64,000 bases of DNA from Pseudo-nitzschia pungens (GCA_037355855.1 CM074762.1:2108001-2172000); one strand, 5' to 3'; counted from the stretch's first letter, positions 51,792-63,870 are shown. Numbers and translations: made by a program. The notes: a model not told the origin generated them from the sequence alone.

Positions 51792-52676
51792 TTAAAAAGG
51801 CAATCTTCTTCCCGATTTCCGATACTGATTCGAGGCAACGTTGGTCTCTCGTATGAACACTCCCAAATCCATGAAGATGGAATTCTGTTTGAATGACTCA
51901 TTGTTGAGTGGATCTAAGAAAATCTTGGCAAGATTGCTCAATCCGGTGTAAAACAGTGTAATTACGCCAACGGCAACAACCGAAAAGTCTCCAAGTTTCG
52001 GGTACAAGGCCAGAGGTGCGGTGAACACGAAGGTATCTACAAGTATCTGGATCAAGTGAGCGTACGCCAGAGGCATACGACCATCGATGTTGTTTGATAT
52101 CGAAGCTTGACACTGCCGGATGTCCACCATTTGTTTCAGAAGTTGCGCTTTCGTTGCACTGTCTTCTCCGTCAACGATAAAGAGTTGATCTTTTGTTACT
52201 TTCAAGTTCTGTAATACCTTGAGCTGTTTGGTAGTCATGAGGCCCCGACTTTCCATTCGTTGCAAACCTTGTGGTGTTATCAGGCAAAAAAAACGTTTCG
52301 ATTTACTTGCCCACATGAGCATAAAAAACAAACGACCGTACTGAGCTACATCGTCGAGCAGTTTAGAGGATTCTACAGTGGGTACTCCATCATCGTCACG
52401 TTTTGCGTCGGTCGCAACGAGCAAGTGGAAGTTACTCAAGCCCATTTGGACATCACGAGCGAGTTGATAGACCTTTCTCCAAAATGTATACGCTTGATTA
52501 ACGAAGAATGTAAGAATAAACGTCGTTAAAGTCTGGAGAATGTCCCAAACGGCACCGAAGTATGCCAGGGTTTTGATGAAGGGAAGTGAGTTATCGGGAG
52601 CACCAGCGCCTATGGCCCGAAGGGGTTCGCCAGTCAAGCGCCTCGCGTAAACGACAAATAGTGAAGATATCATCAT
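51792..52676 (-). CDS. Bestrophin-like anion channel (N-terminus probably incomplete)
   Basis: From ATG 52676 the protein has 294 residues. Hydrophobic segments are AVWDILQTLTTFILTFFVNQ, LIQILVDTFVFTAPLALYP and DFSVVAVGVITLFYTGLSNL. LDPLNNESFKQNSIFMDLGV and IRETN correspond to the bestrophin stretch with the acidic calcium-clasp region (DPFxxxxxxI.v..l..e). In diatoms and algae some bestrophins conduct bicarbonate across thylakoids, but I see no plastid signal here. The frame is open up to 52811 without ATG, and TVLKFSSITTPGN upstream looks coding. A first exon with the missing first helix may therefore lie upstream. Confidence 0.62.
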   Translation of the reverse strand: MMISSLFVVYARRLTGEPLRAIGAGAPDNSLPFIKTLAYFGAVWDILQTLTTFILTFFVNQAYTFWRKVYQLARDVQMGLSNFHLLVATDAKRDDDGVPTVESSKLLDDVAQYGRLFFMLMWASKSKRFFCLITPQGLQRMESRGLMTTKQLKVLQNLKVTKDQLFIVDGEDSATKAQLLKQMVDIRQCQASISNNIDGRMPLAYAHLIQILVDTFVFTAPLALYPKLGDFSVVAVGVITLFYTGLSNLAKIFLDPLNNESFKQNSIFMDLGVFIRETNVASNQYRKSGRRLPF

Positions 52677-54365
52677 GTTACCAGGGGTTGTGATCGAAGA
52701 GAATTTCAGCACGGTTCCACTAGTTGTAATACTAGCTAGTACTCTAATAGTAATACTACTAATAGTAATAGTGACAAAGAATTGATTACAAGCAATATTT
52801 GTAGGATTCAATACACTTCAACAAAAAACTTGCCAATGAATAGTAGTGATGAGATCTTTAATAATGCTAACACATTTGCTGTATGCCAAAACCTGATATT
52901 GAGCACCAGACAGGCATACTACTAGTAGGTACTAGTAAAACAACAGAACACAAAAATAATTCTCATATGTACTGCCGGTATGGATGTTTGAGTCAATGCA
53001 AATATAATTCAATTCCAAACAAACTGGTCAACTCACTTCGGATGATCCATTGATTGGGCTACTAATGTTCCGTTGGTGAGTGATCTTTTGAGGGTACTCT
53101 CATGGACAAATGATGATGTTCTTGGCGAATTCTCTCACGTTACTAGAAGGATAATACTACTACTAGTAGTAGTTCTGCAGTACTAATAGTAATTGAGCCC
53201 AATGAGTCTGGAGAAAAATTGTCCCTCAATGTAAAGGTAACTTACAAACTTCTACGCACAGTACGGTGATGGTACGTTACAGCATCGCACGTACAAAATT
53301 CACATTTGTGAGATTCAATTCAGAATGCTTTTTCGATTGCGAAGCACCATCAAGTTTTGAGATTTTGAAAAGTAACCTTACCTAACGAGTAAAAGTATGT
53401 ACCAGTACCGGTAGAAGTAATTACGGTAAAAATTACCGTACAACCAAGATTTACTATGTGACTTAAACTTACCGGTAGGTAACCTTACGATTACTTCGTT
53501 CGTACCGGTACTTCAAATAGAGTACGTACTTGTAACCTTAAAATGCATCATGCATGACGTTAAGATTATCTGTCCTTCGAAAACGGAATCATCATCCCAT
53601 TCACAGTTCAGAATTACTTTCTTGCTTACAAAATTGTTTCCGCTGATTCAACAATTCCAAAATCCGTTTTGAGCATCATTTTCATTTACACGTATGCACA
53701 GTGCGGGAAAAAAAGTATCTTTCTCCAAAAACGTTCCCATACTGTACAGTACTGGCAGCGTAAACCTTACCAGTAATCTTGCCAAACCCGTAACTAACCT
53801 ACCAGTACTAGTACTCATTTTATGTACAAAAGTACGTCTTACTCGTACAAGTAGTGCTCAGCTATTTAAGTACTTCGTACTTCGTATTAGTTTTCCATGT
53901 GTTCTGATCACCTGGTCAGATCTCCATGCCTTACACGTACGTAGTAAGAAATAAAGTACCGAAATATTTTACGAACTGTTCATCCCGCATCGTTCTCAAT
54001 CAACAAATTCTTCGACCAGAAGGGTGATTTGTTGAACGATCGAAGTTCTTTCCGATATTCTTTTCCCGCGTGTGACTTCTTCGTCTTTGATGTGTTCTCA
54101 GTCTGTGGCCATAGATTGATTCATTCATCGGAGGATGACCATTGCGACAAAACAATAATTCTTCCATCAAAGTGCATCGAACATGGATGATTCGTGAGGC
54201 TACCATCAACTCTGAATTTACGTCAACAGATTTCATCAAGCGGCTGCTGAAAGACAAGCCACCCACTTCATCTCCAATCTATCACCCTATCTATCACCGC
54301 GCAAACTTTACCGCCACGAGTATATCAACGCACACGACCAGTATTCCCACTCGCATGCAACAGCA
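52677..54365. other. Intergenic region rich in TACCGGTA/AACCTTAC motifs
   Basis: ACTAGT/TAGTAG trinucleotide patches occur near 52720-52770, 52915-52940 and 53150-53180. A dense cluster of TACCGGTA and GGTAACCTTAC motifs lies at 53370-53540. A part of this region may contain a first exon of the bestrophin-like gene; no acceptor could be assigned with confidence. Confidence 0.45.
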
Positions 54366-56075
54366 ATGCATAACTTTCGCACTCTTTATCTGCGTATCAC
54401 CCTCACGGCGTTGATTCTAGCCGCTAATGGCGTATGCTATTGCAACAGCTATGTGTTGCCGAGCAAAGGAGGTGCCATCACGCGCAGGAAGGCCCCACTC
54501 CACCGCCGGTTGCGTCATCCGACTTTTCAGGATCGCAATCCGAATCATTACGAGGTAGGAGGGATCTCGATCAACAGCACCACCATGCCAGAAAGCTCGA
54601 TTGCGACGGGCAGTAAATTCAACCCTGCCAATATGGTGTCCAAAGCCTCTCGGGCATTGGCCGCAAAAATTTCAGGTGCCAAGAACAAGATCTCGAAAAT
54701 GGACTTGGCCGTGTTTTTTACGTATTATTGCAACATGGTAGTCTTGACCCTGTCCGTTGTAACGGTTCCTGCGATGGCAATGGAACACAGACTAACGCCT
54801 CAAGCTACGGCTGCCTTTTGTGCGAGTGTAGCCAGCATGGCTTCTCTTGGTGGAGGTGTGGGCAAGCTTGTGAATGGATTTGTGTGCCAAAGCCTCGGAG
54901 GGCATCGAGCCTCCTGGACGTACCTTGTTGTATTATCGGTGTTGAAAATGGCCATGTCTTTTTCGAACTCGCTGGCGCCGATTGGATTCTTCTTGATCGG
55001 TATAGATTTCTTGTCGAGTATTCAATGGACTTCAATTTGTGCCGTCATGAGGGATAAATATGGTCATGATCCCCGGAAGGTGACGCGTGGTATCACTGTT
55101 TTGAGTCTTTCCAGCACCATCGGAGCCCTATCTGCGAAAACCATCGGAGCAGGTTTGTTACAAGCAACCGAATGGAGGACGGTTTGTCGGTGTGGATCTT
55201 TGATTGCTCTTTTTGGTGCTTGCGCGATGTATTTTCTAGGGGACATCGACCCCGCTCTGAAGAACAGAAGGAATGGCAGAGTTGCCAGGCAACGAAACGA
55301 TTCGCCGTTGGTTGCAATGAAAACTATTTTCAGCAATCCTATTTTCTGGATGTTCGGAATTGGTCACTCTTTGGGCTCTCTTGCACGATCCAGTGACCGT
55401 CTGGTCGGGCCATTTTTACAGGAAGTCGGTGGCATTCCGGGTGAGTTCGATTAGTTTTCAATGTTCGATATACAATGGATTGTGGAAGTATGGACACTGC
55501 CAATGTCGTTCGTATTCACATTCGTAATCTGCTTCGATTTACTCTTTGTCTTGTTAGGTACTCTTGCCGCAGGATTGACGTCATCTATAACAATCGGATT
55601 TGTCATTGGACTCCTACAGGGCAGTGGATTCTCCAAGATGAAATCCATCTCGGAGAAGATGAAAATGGTGAAAAAGAACTGTGTAGTGGCCGTCTTGTCA
55701 ACACTGGGCCTGGCAGCTTGTGGAATCAAGGGATTGTCACAGCTTCTAGGTGGCAATACGAATGCCATCATCCTTGCTATTACAATCTTTTCAGGGCTCC
55801 TATCAACTGCTGTGTCGTTTCAATTTTACCAGTTTGCAAATCTGATGTCTTCCAATATTTTTCCGGAACACACTTCGGTGGCGTTGTCGTTCACTGACAT
55901 GGTTGGTTTCTTTGTAACCGCTGGTGTTCTTGGACTGAATAGTCGCCTCTTGGGAAACTTTGGATGGTGTACATCATGGATATTCATCGCTAGTGCATTC
56001 GGCGTTGGCGGTATGTTTCTGACTCGTGCAATCCAACCTGTATTGGTCAAAGCGAGCGAGAATGAACGGGGATAA
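54366..56075 (+). CDS. Major facilitator superfamily transporter
   Basis: Joining 54366-55440 to 55558-56075 gives 530 residues. The first 120 residues are a hydrophobic leader (LRITLTALILAANGVCYCNS) plus a Ser/Lys-rich linker, possibly an organelle-targeting extension. Helices follow: FFTYYCNMVVLTLSVVTVPA, a second with GGGVGKLVNGFVCQSLGGHR (loop 2-3 basic motif region), TYLVVLSVLKMAMSF, IGFFLIGIDFLSSIQW and further ones, twelve in all by rough count. RDKYGHDPRKVTRGITVLSL resembles the family's cytoplasmic loop 4-5. The second half has a long central loop (ALKNRRNGRVARQRN). The substrate is unknown; glycerol-3-phosphate/hexose-phosphate-type MFS proteins are the nearest by feel. The intron is 117 bp, phase 1 (GTGAGT/TGTTAG), and restores GGIPG-TLAAGLTSSITIG. 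Confidence 0.78.
55441..55557 (+). other. Intron of the MFS gene
   Basis: Donor GTGAGT and acceptor CTTGTTAG flank 117 bp in phase 1. Unspliced, the frame ends at 55454. Confidence 0.82.
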
Positions 56076-56944
56076 CTGCACTTGTTGGGGTCATGTCGTT
56101 GGTTCCATTAATGATTCTGATAACTGATTTGTATCTCATAGCTGAGTTAATGGCAGGCTTCATGCCACCCTCAAGGAGGGTAAAACATAGAATAGAAGGA
56201 TACAAACCTGCAATGGACAACTCTCTCGCGCATCACTGTATGTTATCGTCCACAAGTACAACCACCAAGGAAAATGAGGAAAAGAGAAACAAATTCCATT
56301 CATTGATCGATCCAAATGGAAATGAATTACATTGTCTGTGACTCAGTAATCGGTAGCAATGTCTACACCGTGAACGATACGAACAGCTTGTTTGTCACAT
56401 CATGGGTTAACATGGAACCAAAGAACTAATATCTGATTCCGATTGCTTGGTCGTTGATGCTACATTATGATTATTGGCCCAATCTCCACGCGACGTGTTG
56501 AAATGCAATACAAAATAACGATTCTGTAATAATGAATTAATTACAGTGATGCAGTTTTACTATTTTTTACTCATACTCGTACGGATTACTTCGTATAACG
56601 ATTGCTCGCCGCTGGCCGCCTTACAGGGGTTGTTGGGGACCTTGCTTTGAATGGTCGGAACCTTGCTGGTACCTCGCATCTACGACTCAGAACTGAATCA
56701 TATGTAGACGCTACTACAAGGTTCCGAAGCTTTAAAACAAGGTTCCCAACCACTCCCTAAGGCTGCAAGCAATCGTTACGAAATTCGTAATGCACGGCAT
56801 ATTTATTATTACAGTATTATGTTCCGTATATCTTGTGCATTTGCATAAAATTATACTTATCAGAGATCAAGTTTTTGAAACTATGAACTGGTTCTAGGTT
56901 CTCAAACCTTTGCAGTAGTGACTTCTGGGAGGAAAAATCGAAGC
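56076..56944. other. Convergent intergenic region, nothing identified
   Basis: AT-rich spacer. Near 56630-56760 CTTGCTTTGAATGG, AAGGTTCC and GGTTCCCAACC repeats occur in both orientations, suggesting a short imperfect inverted repeat. No gene is supported. Confidence 0.4.
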
Positions 56945-59203
56945 CTACTGCATTTTCGATGGCGCCATGATGGTTGCGACTGCCAAACTGTTGGCACAAG
57001 GGAGCGAGGAATGCATTTGCTGGTGCGAAAGGCAGGACGCAGGAATCGCACAATCTGCCGTCTCTGTTGTGGAGTTGAAGAGCCCAAATAGATCTTCTGG
57101 TTTCATATCCCAATCGTCAAACCCCATGTCGTTCTGCTGAATAAGATAGTCAACAGTGCCAACTTCGATATCATTGTTGGATACAGTCTCAAGAGGAGCT
57201 GACCTTTCAATGCGTTGTTGATGTTGCCCTCCCTGATATTGTGAGAAGGACGTAGTCACAGTCGGGCGAATTATTTGCTGGGTATCAGGTTTTCTCGTTG
57301 TTAGATGAAGCGTCGTCTTGTACCCACCAGTGTTATCGCTAGAGGTTGAAGCTGTACTCGCAAAGGCATTCAATGAAGGCATTTCGCCAGTTTGATTGGT
57401 CCTCATTGATACAACTGTAGAAAACGACGGTGCACCGGAAGTGGCAACAACCTGATGCGATGGAAAACTAGACTGCGTGTTCAAAGAAGAACCGCCTGAG
57501 CAATCGCTCTTACTCCCATTTCCGATTTGGAATTCGGTTGTTGAAAATGAGAAATCGAAGTCGGTTGACGGGGTAGAGTATTCACACGAGGCAGTAGACT
57601 TTGTCATCGGTTTCGAACTTGGCTGACAAATGTTCATCGAGGAGCAAGATGTTACACAAGGAACCTTTAGAAAACGGTCATTGATTGAGACAGCAGGGGC
57701 AACAGGCTCTGGTTGCACCGGATGATAGACCGATTGAAAGGGTTGTTCCTGATTCAATTGTGGTTGAGACATATCAGTCTGCTGCTGACCTTGGGACAAC
57801 CATTTCTCTTGCTGCTGCAAGGCCGAGGATACCACCTGTTCTTGGAGGCTGTAAGATGATTGGTTACAACCTTGGAAGCCTGGGTTATGAAATTGACTGT
57901 CACTTTGGAGTTTACCTACTGGATGACAATCCCCTTGACAACCGCTTTTCAATTGCTTAAACAGGTTTTCCCTCAACTCCTTGATTTGATCGCATATTTT
58001 GTGTTGGAAGAAGACCAGTTTGGTTTGGGGTTGAGACACTTGTTTCACTTCCTGGACCTGGACCTGTGGTTCGCATTGGTGTTTGGCTTGCTCATTTCGT
58101 TGCTCCTCCCGTACTGTTTGGTGCTGTGCTTGGTTTTGAGATTCAGGACCCCTTTGGTATTGTACGTGCTGTACTTGAACATGGTTCTGAATCGACTGTT
58201 GCACTGGGCACGCTTGAACATTATGCTGTGAAACATGGTGCGAGATGCAGTTCTGGCTTTGTTGAGAGTGTTGTTGTTTTGGATGAGTTTGAACAATAAC
58301 TTGTGGTTGAGGGGGAACGTGTTGCGCATTCGTGTAGGTTATGGGAGATGAGTCTTCCATGGAGAGGACAAAGGATTCTTTTGGCGTCCGTGCATCGACC
58401 GACGATGTACTTGTGTTTAATGAGTAGTCGATCTCAGCACATTCGAGAATGTTTTGCTGCTGTTGAGTATTCATGACGGTGGGAGCCGAAGGACTTCTGG
58501 CTTGTGATACATTAAAGCTTGCGCTGTTAGAAGACAGTGCAATATTGTTTGTGGGAGCTCTTCTCAGATTCATGATCTCGGGAGAAGAGGATGCCTTTCT
58601 GATCACGTAGCTGTCCAGGAATGGGGTGTTATTCGGTGCTGGTGTCAATGGTTGACCTTGGAGTTCGAAGGTTGCATTTTTCAGTTTCGACACATCGGTG
58701 TAATCTTGGTTTTGCTGCAAACCAACCGGTTCAGAGGAATTACCGATAATTGGATTCGAGAAGGCTTTCCGAATCGGCATGATTCCGTTGCTTGGAACAA
58801 TTGATTGGGAAAATGCCATGGTTCCCAAGGATGTGTTTCCGCGAGACAACGTGGATTGTGATGCTGCAGCAGCGGCTCCGCTAGGTTTTCGCGACATACG
58901 AAAGCACAAAGATCGTCTACCTCTGATGAAGAGCGGATGAGACACGACTCCTTTATCGCATCCACGAGTAGTTCGGTGAAAGTCATATGATTGGAGCTGA
59001 CGAAGAAAAGACTTGAACTTGGTTTGACGGAAATATTTGGCCAGAAGAGGAACTAGAGCGTCTTGGTCATAAATCTTGAAAGCTTGGCCTTGGCAACACC
59101 AGGAAACTATGTGAGAATAGTTTCCTTTCTCGGCCTCGTCCAAAAGGATGTGAAGATTAGTTGGAAAGTGCTGGGAGTTACCCACTTTTCCTCTCGGCAC
59201 CAT
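56945..59203 (-). CDS. Heat-shock-factor-type transcription factor
   Basis: From ATG 59203 the protein has 752 residues. Residues 13-100 are an HSF DNA-binding domain: FPTNLHILLDEAEKGNYSHI, SWCCQGQAFKIYDQDALVP, then LLAKYFRQTKFKSFLRQLQS (recognition helix) and YDFHRTTRG, with FIRGRR at the end. The rest is Gln-, Ser- and Asn-rich and looks like an activation region; a His/Gln/Val-rich stretch (about nt 58000-58320) could be helical, but a clear HR-A/B trimerisation coiled coil is only hinted at near QHKICDQIKELRENLFKQLK. Diatoms have many HSFs, with roles beyond heat shock. The targets are unknown. The frame is uninterrupted. Confidence 0.9.
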   Translation of the reverse strand: MVPRGKVGNSQHFPTNLHILLDEAEKGNYSHIVSWCCQGQAFKIYDQDALVPLLAKYFRQTKFKSFLRQLQSYDFHRTTRGCDKGVVSHPLFIRGRRSLCFRMSRKPSGAAAAASQSTLSRGNTSLGTMAFSQSIVPSNGIMPIRKAFSNPIIGNSSEPVGLQQNQDYTDVSKLKNATFELQGQPLTPAPNNTPFLDSYVIRKASSSPEIMNLRRAPTNNIALSSNSASFNVSQARSPSAPTVMNTQQQQNILECAEIDYSLNTSTSSVDARTPKESFVLSMEDSSPITYTNAQHVPPQPQVIVQTHPKQQHSQQSQNCISHHVSQHNVQACPVQQSIQNHVQVQHVQYQRGPESQNQAQHQTVREEQRNEQAKHQCEPQVQVQEVKQVSQPQTKLVFFQHKICDQIKELRENLFKQLKSGCQGDCHPVGKLQSDSQFHNPGFQGCNQSSYSLQEQVVSSALQQQEKWLSQGQQQTDMSQPQLNQEQPFQSVYHPVQPEPVAPAVSINDRFLKVPCVTSCSSMNICQPSSKPMTKSTASCEYSTPSTDFDFSFSTTEFQIGNGSKSDCSGGSSLNTQSSFPSHQVVATSGAPSFSTVVSMRTNQTGEMPSLNAFASTASTSSDNTGGYKTTLHLTTRKPDTQQIIRPTVTTSFSQYQGGQHQQRIERSAPLETVSNNDIEVGTVDYLIQQNDMGFDDWDMKPEDLFGLFNSTTETADCAIPASCLSHQQMHSSLPCANSLAVATIMAPSKMQ

Positions 59204-61624
59204 GATGAAAAACACTGGCCTAAGCGAATTTGACTCGAAATAATATGTGGTGCAAAAGGGAAAATTGTAGTGACGACAAACAGAAAGAGGTGCGGATTGC
59301 TGAAGGAAGTAATAAAGTTATAATACCACAGATATGTTCGTTGAAGGAATGCTTTTCGAGTTTCGAGTTTCCGGTACTGAATCGATGTGAGATGGTAAGG
59401 TTTACCTTCTACGAGTCTTTTTTTTTTTTTTCCATATTACTCGTATTTTTTTGTTTGATGGATTGTGTCAAGCACGTATACGTACAATACTCGTAGGAAG
59501 TACACCTTATCGCGCAAAGTCGTTCAATTATTGTTCTTCGAAAAAAGAACAATTTGTCATTCGCTCAGAATCGCTACGAGTATGGATTTATCGTAGTTTG
59601 GCTGAATTTGGATGCTTTTGCACGTAAGCACCGAGACGAAGAAACAAAAAAATATTTCGCTGTGGTCTCTGTTTGAAGGTCTCCGACAACCTGAGAAGAA
59701 AAAGTATCACAATGCATACATTCAGTACGTGTATCATAAATACCGTATCAAATGAAAATGACCAATTTGCCAATAAAGTTCTTGTTTTTCGCCGGACGCT
59801 GTTTTGGTTCATGCTTATGTTCAATTATTGCTTAACAAATTGATCACTTAGCTTTGTTTTCCAATTTACTTTTAATCCTACACTTTCGGCATAATGGAAA
59901 AGTAGAGCTGTTAATTAATATACTCCGTTTCCAATACCTAAAAAGGTACATATGCAATGCTTGTGTTGTATAAGTAGGTCTTTCACGACCCACAAATTAA
60001 AGAGATTCGGTACAAACCAGACTTCACCAGTACCACAATATTTTTACCAGCCCTTGGTTCTATGTCCCCTTGTCCGAAAATTGGGGAGAGACCCGGAATT
60101 CTGTAGAAGTTGATCTCCGTAAAATGGGTAAGGCTTTTAAAGATAGGACGGCTACGACAAAGAAAAGAACACATGGGCAGTACCGACTGTCCGTTTTCTG
60201 CAAGAATGTGCGCTGAGCTAATTTTTTCACAGAAGAACGATATTACAGTAAAAAGAATGATGACGATGGCGTGCATGGGGTAATGAAGAACAGTTTCCAC
60301 AATTACAAGAATGTCATTTATGCAACCCTATTTATTCGAATTCACTTCAAGAAGTCTCCTAAGTCACTTCGTACTACAGCACACAAGACGCGTGGCCGTA
60401 AAAATATTTACTGAAGGAATCAGTAGAAATAGTACGGACAGTATCGTACGTTGGAGTGCTTTGTCAAAGTATAGGAATAAGATACCAATTCGCAACTCAG
60501 CTCCTGATGGATAACTTAGTGCTACTGAAGGTAAATAAAATTGTCGATCGTGTAACGCGCATAGCAAAAGGCAATAAGTTCGCGTTTGTTTTATTCTTTA
60601 AGCATACCCTAAGGTTACTTGTACTCATTCACTTATTTTCATTGGAGCTTCAAAGCTTTTTTTCCAAAAATCAGTACCGGTATCTTTCCGTTCTTCTTAT
60701 AATTCTTTTCCTTCTCTCATTCATTCCTGTTTTGTCGGAGATCACAAAATTTAATGGCCTTTCCCATTATGCCTCCCCATCCCAACTTACGTGTTCAGAA
60801 TGATGGTGTGATTTCGCAGAAATTACCATCTGGGTTTCATGTTTCCCTTTGGAACGATGACATCGATTATTTCGGACATAAGCAAACACCGGTTCTATCG
60901 ATATTTTATACCTCATACCAACGAAGGCTGATGCACTGTTTTAAGCAAACATCGGTATCAACGATATAAGTAATCCATTCGCGTTGAGCAGTGAGCTACC
61001 GTTAGAAATCTTACTTCTCTGAACACACTTTGAACTTTGGAATCTCACAATCTGAATTCGACCTGGGAATTGAGCATTGGTCGCCGTTGCGAACAGAACG
61101 CACGGTGCATTGCATATTCGACATGTGTAGTCGTCTCAGCTGGGATTTTATGAAGAGTTGATGAACTCAGTCTGTCGCGGTTGTTCACCTGTGCACTGCT
61201 GCGCATGTGGCAGATCCCACCGGCTTGCAATTCCTGCGGTACGAAAATCGAACTGAAACCCCTGGGTAATGGTGTTCGGCCGACGTCATTCTGGATTCTT
61301 CATTTCTGCAAAATAATGGTAGCATTCCCTGTTTGTTTCAATGCAGATCTATCTTTCTATCTGCTGCTTTCAAGTAGATTCCAGCTTGCAAGAAATGTCC
61401 TGAGGCGATGAGATAAAGCCAACCGTAGACCGTGAACCCAAGCACCCGTCCAACAAAAAAGGGAGATGCCAACGGTTGTGAGATATTCTTTCTGAACTTC
61501 TAAACGCTGAAAGACCTGAGTACAAAATGAATTTGTAGATGCAGCCCGACACACAACCCGCCTACAAAAATCTAAATAAAGTAGTAGTTGCAAATTAAGA
61601 TTCTACAAACGAGTTATGTCCCTC
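59204..61624. other. Large intergenic region, no gene supported
   Basis: This 2.4-kb AT-rich spacer lies upstream of the HSF gene and downstream of the kinase gene. Open frames reach about 115 codons but are hydrophobic by AT-bias and show no domain. A T12 run lies at about 59419-59431. I see no RNA gene. Confidence 0.4.
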
Positions 61625-63870
61625 TCAAAAGTCTTGATAAGCGCGAAAACCCCCAATGCTTTGAAGCTTGTTGGTAGCTATGACAACCGATGCTGCCGCT
61701 TTTATTGTTCGTTTTGCATTTCGACCCGTCTTCAAATCCTCCAAGTTCTTCGATAGTTCAACTGCTCCAAGTGACCCCCTGTCTGCCCGAATCCACGATG
61801 CAGATAGGGCCATCTCTGCTGTTATTCGCTTTACAGGGTCAACAGTCAGCATGCTTGCGATGAGATCTTTTGCATCATCAGAAACATCTTTCCAATACTT
61901 TTCATGGAACTTGTATTCTCCATACCGAATTTGTTTCATGACTTCCTCTCCCTCTCCTTCAAACGGACGGTATCCTCCCAGCATTATGTACATGATCACA
62001 CCCAAACTCCACATGTCACAACAAACGTCATAAGCAGGTCGATGCTCTAGAATTTCTGGTGCGACATAGCCTTCAGTTCCACATTGGGTTCTCAAAGAAT
62101 TTGGAAATGTCACCTTTTTCGCGTATCCGAAGTCGCTAATCTTCACGTCAGTATCACTGTTTGCTTTCAGCAAAAGGTTTTCCGGCTTTAGGTTCCTGTT
62201 CGCTATCTTCCTTTTGTGGCAGTAGGCTAGGCCCAGAAGTAACTTTCGAGTAACTTCTTTGGCATCGAATTCTGTGTAATAGTGTTTTTCAATTATCCTA
62301 TCGATCAAATCTCCACCCTTCATACATTCCAGTACCAAAAAGGTATAGTCAGGTTCATCAAATACATTGTGTAACTTCACGATGTGCTCACAACCTGACA
62401 CCTCTTGTAAAGCGGCAATTTCGTCGTGCAATGCGACAGCATCGCTAGGATGTAGATCATTGCGTTCAATTCGTTTTGCAGCAAACAACTGGTTTGTTTT
62501 CTTCATCATAACTTCATGTACCACAGAAAATGAACCACTACCAATCTACGGGATACGAAAATTAGGTGTTCAGATGTTGTGAGAGGAAAAGGAAAAACCA
62601 TCACGCTTCGCTATGCTCAATCCACAACAACTATGCTGAAGGGATTACCCAATTTACTCACTTGTGATCCCCACACGAACAAATCGTGAAACGCTGCGTC
62701 CTCTCTGTCACATAACGTTGGAATTCTTACTGGGGTTGCGACAGAAATGCTGGAGTCATCGCTCTTGAACATTCCAGCAATCGACAAAAATTTGTTTGGT
62801 GCAAGAATTGCACTGGCGGCCGCTTTCACCTTCTGGGTAGGTTGCAATGTTTCACGTATTGAATTTTGTGCCAAAGACAAGTCTCTTAGGACCAGGCGTT
62901 CTTCTTCTGTTTCCATCCACTTGCACGACAAGGCCTCCGCTGCAGAGATCCGTTGTCTGGGATCAACCAAAAGCATATATGAAATCATCTCTTTTGCGGA
63001 ATCTGAAATTTCACCCCAGTATTCTTCATGGAATTCGTATTCTCCGCGTAAGATCTCGAAACCTAAGTTTTCGTTCACTCCCTCGAAGGGAGGATAGCCC
63101 CCCAGAAGAAAGTATGTAAAAACTCCAAGCGACCAAATGTCACATCGTTGATCGTAGCCCTGCACTCGGTGATCTAGGATTTCTGGAGCAACGTAATTTG
63201 GTGTCCCGCACAATGTCTGAAGACAATATTCGTGTGTAATCTTCTTGGCAAACCCAAAGTTTGCGACTCTCACGCTTGTGTCATCACCCTCCTCGTATAA
63301 AAACACATTTTGCGGCTTGATGTCTCTATGTGCGATCTTTTTCCTGTGGCAGTAATCGATTGCGGTAAACACAGTTTTGCATACCTCACGAGCCTCTCGT
63401 TCTGTGTATACTTCTTTTTCGTCGATGCGCAACAACAGATTCCCACCTTTCATTTCTTCGAAAACCAAATATTTATGTCCCGGATTATTCCTCTCTTCAA
63501 ATACATCCAAAAGACGTATAATATGTGGACCACCGCGCAATAATTTGAGGGATGCAATTTCGTCTTCGATAGTCTTTCGAGCGTTTTGTTCTAGTTTCGT
63601 CAAATTTACGTGTTTGACATCGTACGACAACTGGGTCTGATTGCGGACACATCGGTGAACGGAAGAGTAATCATCTTCTCCCAACAATTCACCTACCCAA
63701 TAAAACTTTTCAAAAGGCTTACCAGATGGAGAGTCTGCTATGAACTTCGCATGGCCATACCTAGTTCCTGTTGTCATGTATGACATGTACGATACGGTTG
63801 AATCTTGTCGCTTCTTTTCGAGGTAATTTGAAAAATCGTCATTCAGCTGCTGTAGACGGTCAGTGGCCAT
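61625..63870 (-). CDS. Tandem CaMK-like double-kinase protein with complementary catalytic losses
   Basis: Joining 63870-62662 to 62545-61625 gives 709 residues with two kinase domains. Domain 1 (about 55-330) has a degenerate Gly loop (ELLGEDDYSSV), Lys86, intact HRD (H181-R182-D183) with IKPQN, but NFG in place of DFG (N204), then CGTPNYVAPE. Domain 2 (about 404-660) has an intact Gly loop IGSGSFSVV, Lys427, NRN in place of HRD (N519-R520-N521) with LKPEN, an intact DFG (D541) and CGTEGYVAPE. Thus domain 1 lacks the Mg-binding Asp and domain 2 the catalytic-base Asp. Sequence similarity between domains, including a shared KAAAS...A.NK..SI.G tail, points to internal duplication. The 116-bp intron (GTGAGT/CGTAG, phase 0) joins WGSQ to IGSG. 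TTGATTGCAG just upstream of 63870 might be an acceptor, so an exon beyond the window is possible. Confidence 0.85.
62546..62661 (-). other. Intron between the two kinase domains
   Basis: On the minus strand GTGAGT (from 62661) and CGTAG (to 62546) flank 116 bp in phase 0. The spliced product runs straight into the second Gly loop; without splicing domain 2 would lack it. Confidence 0.82.
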
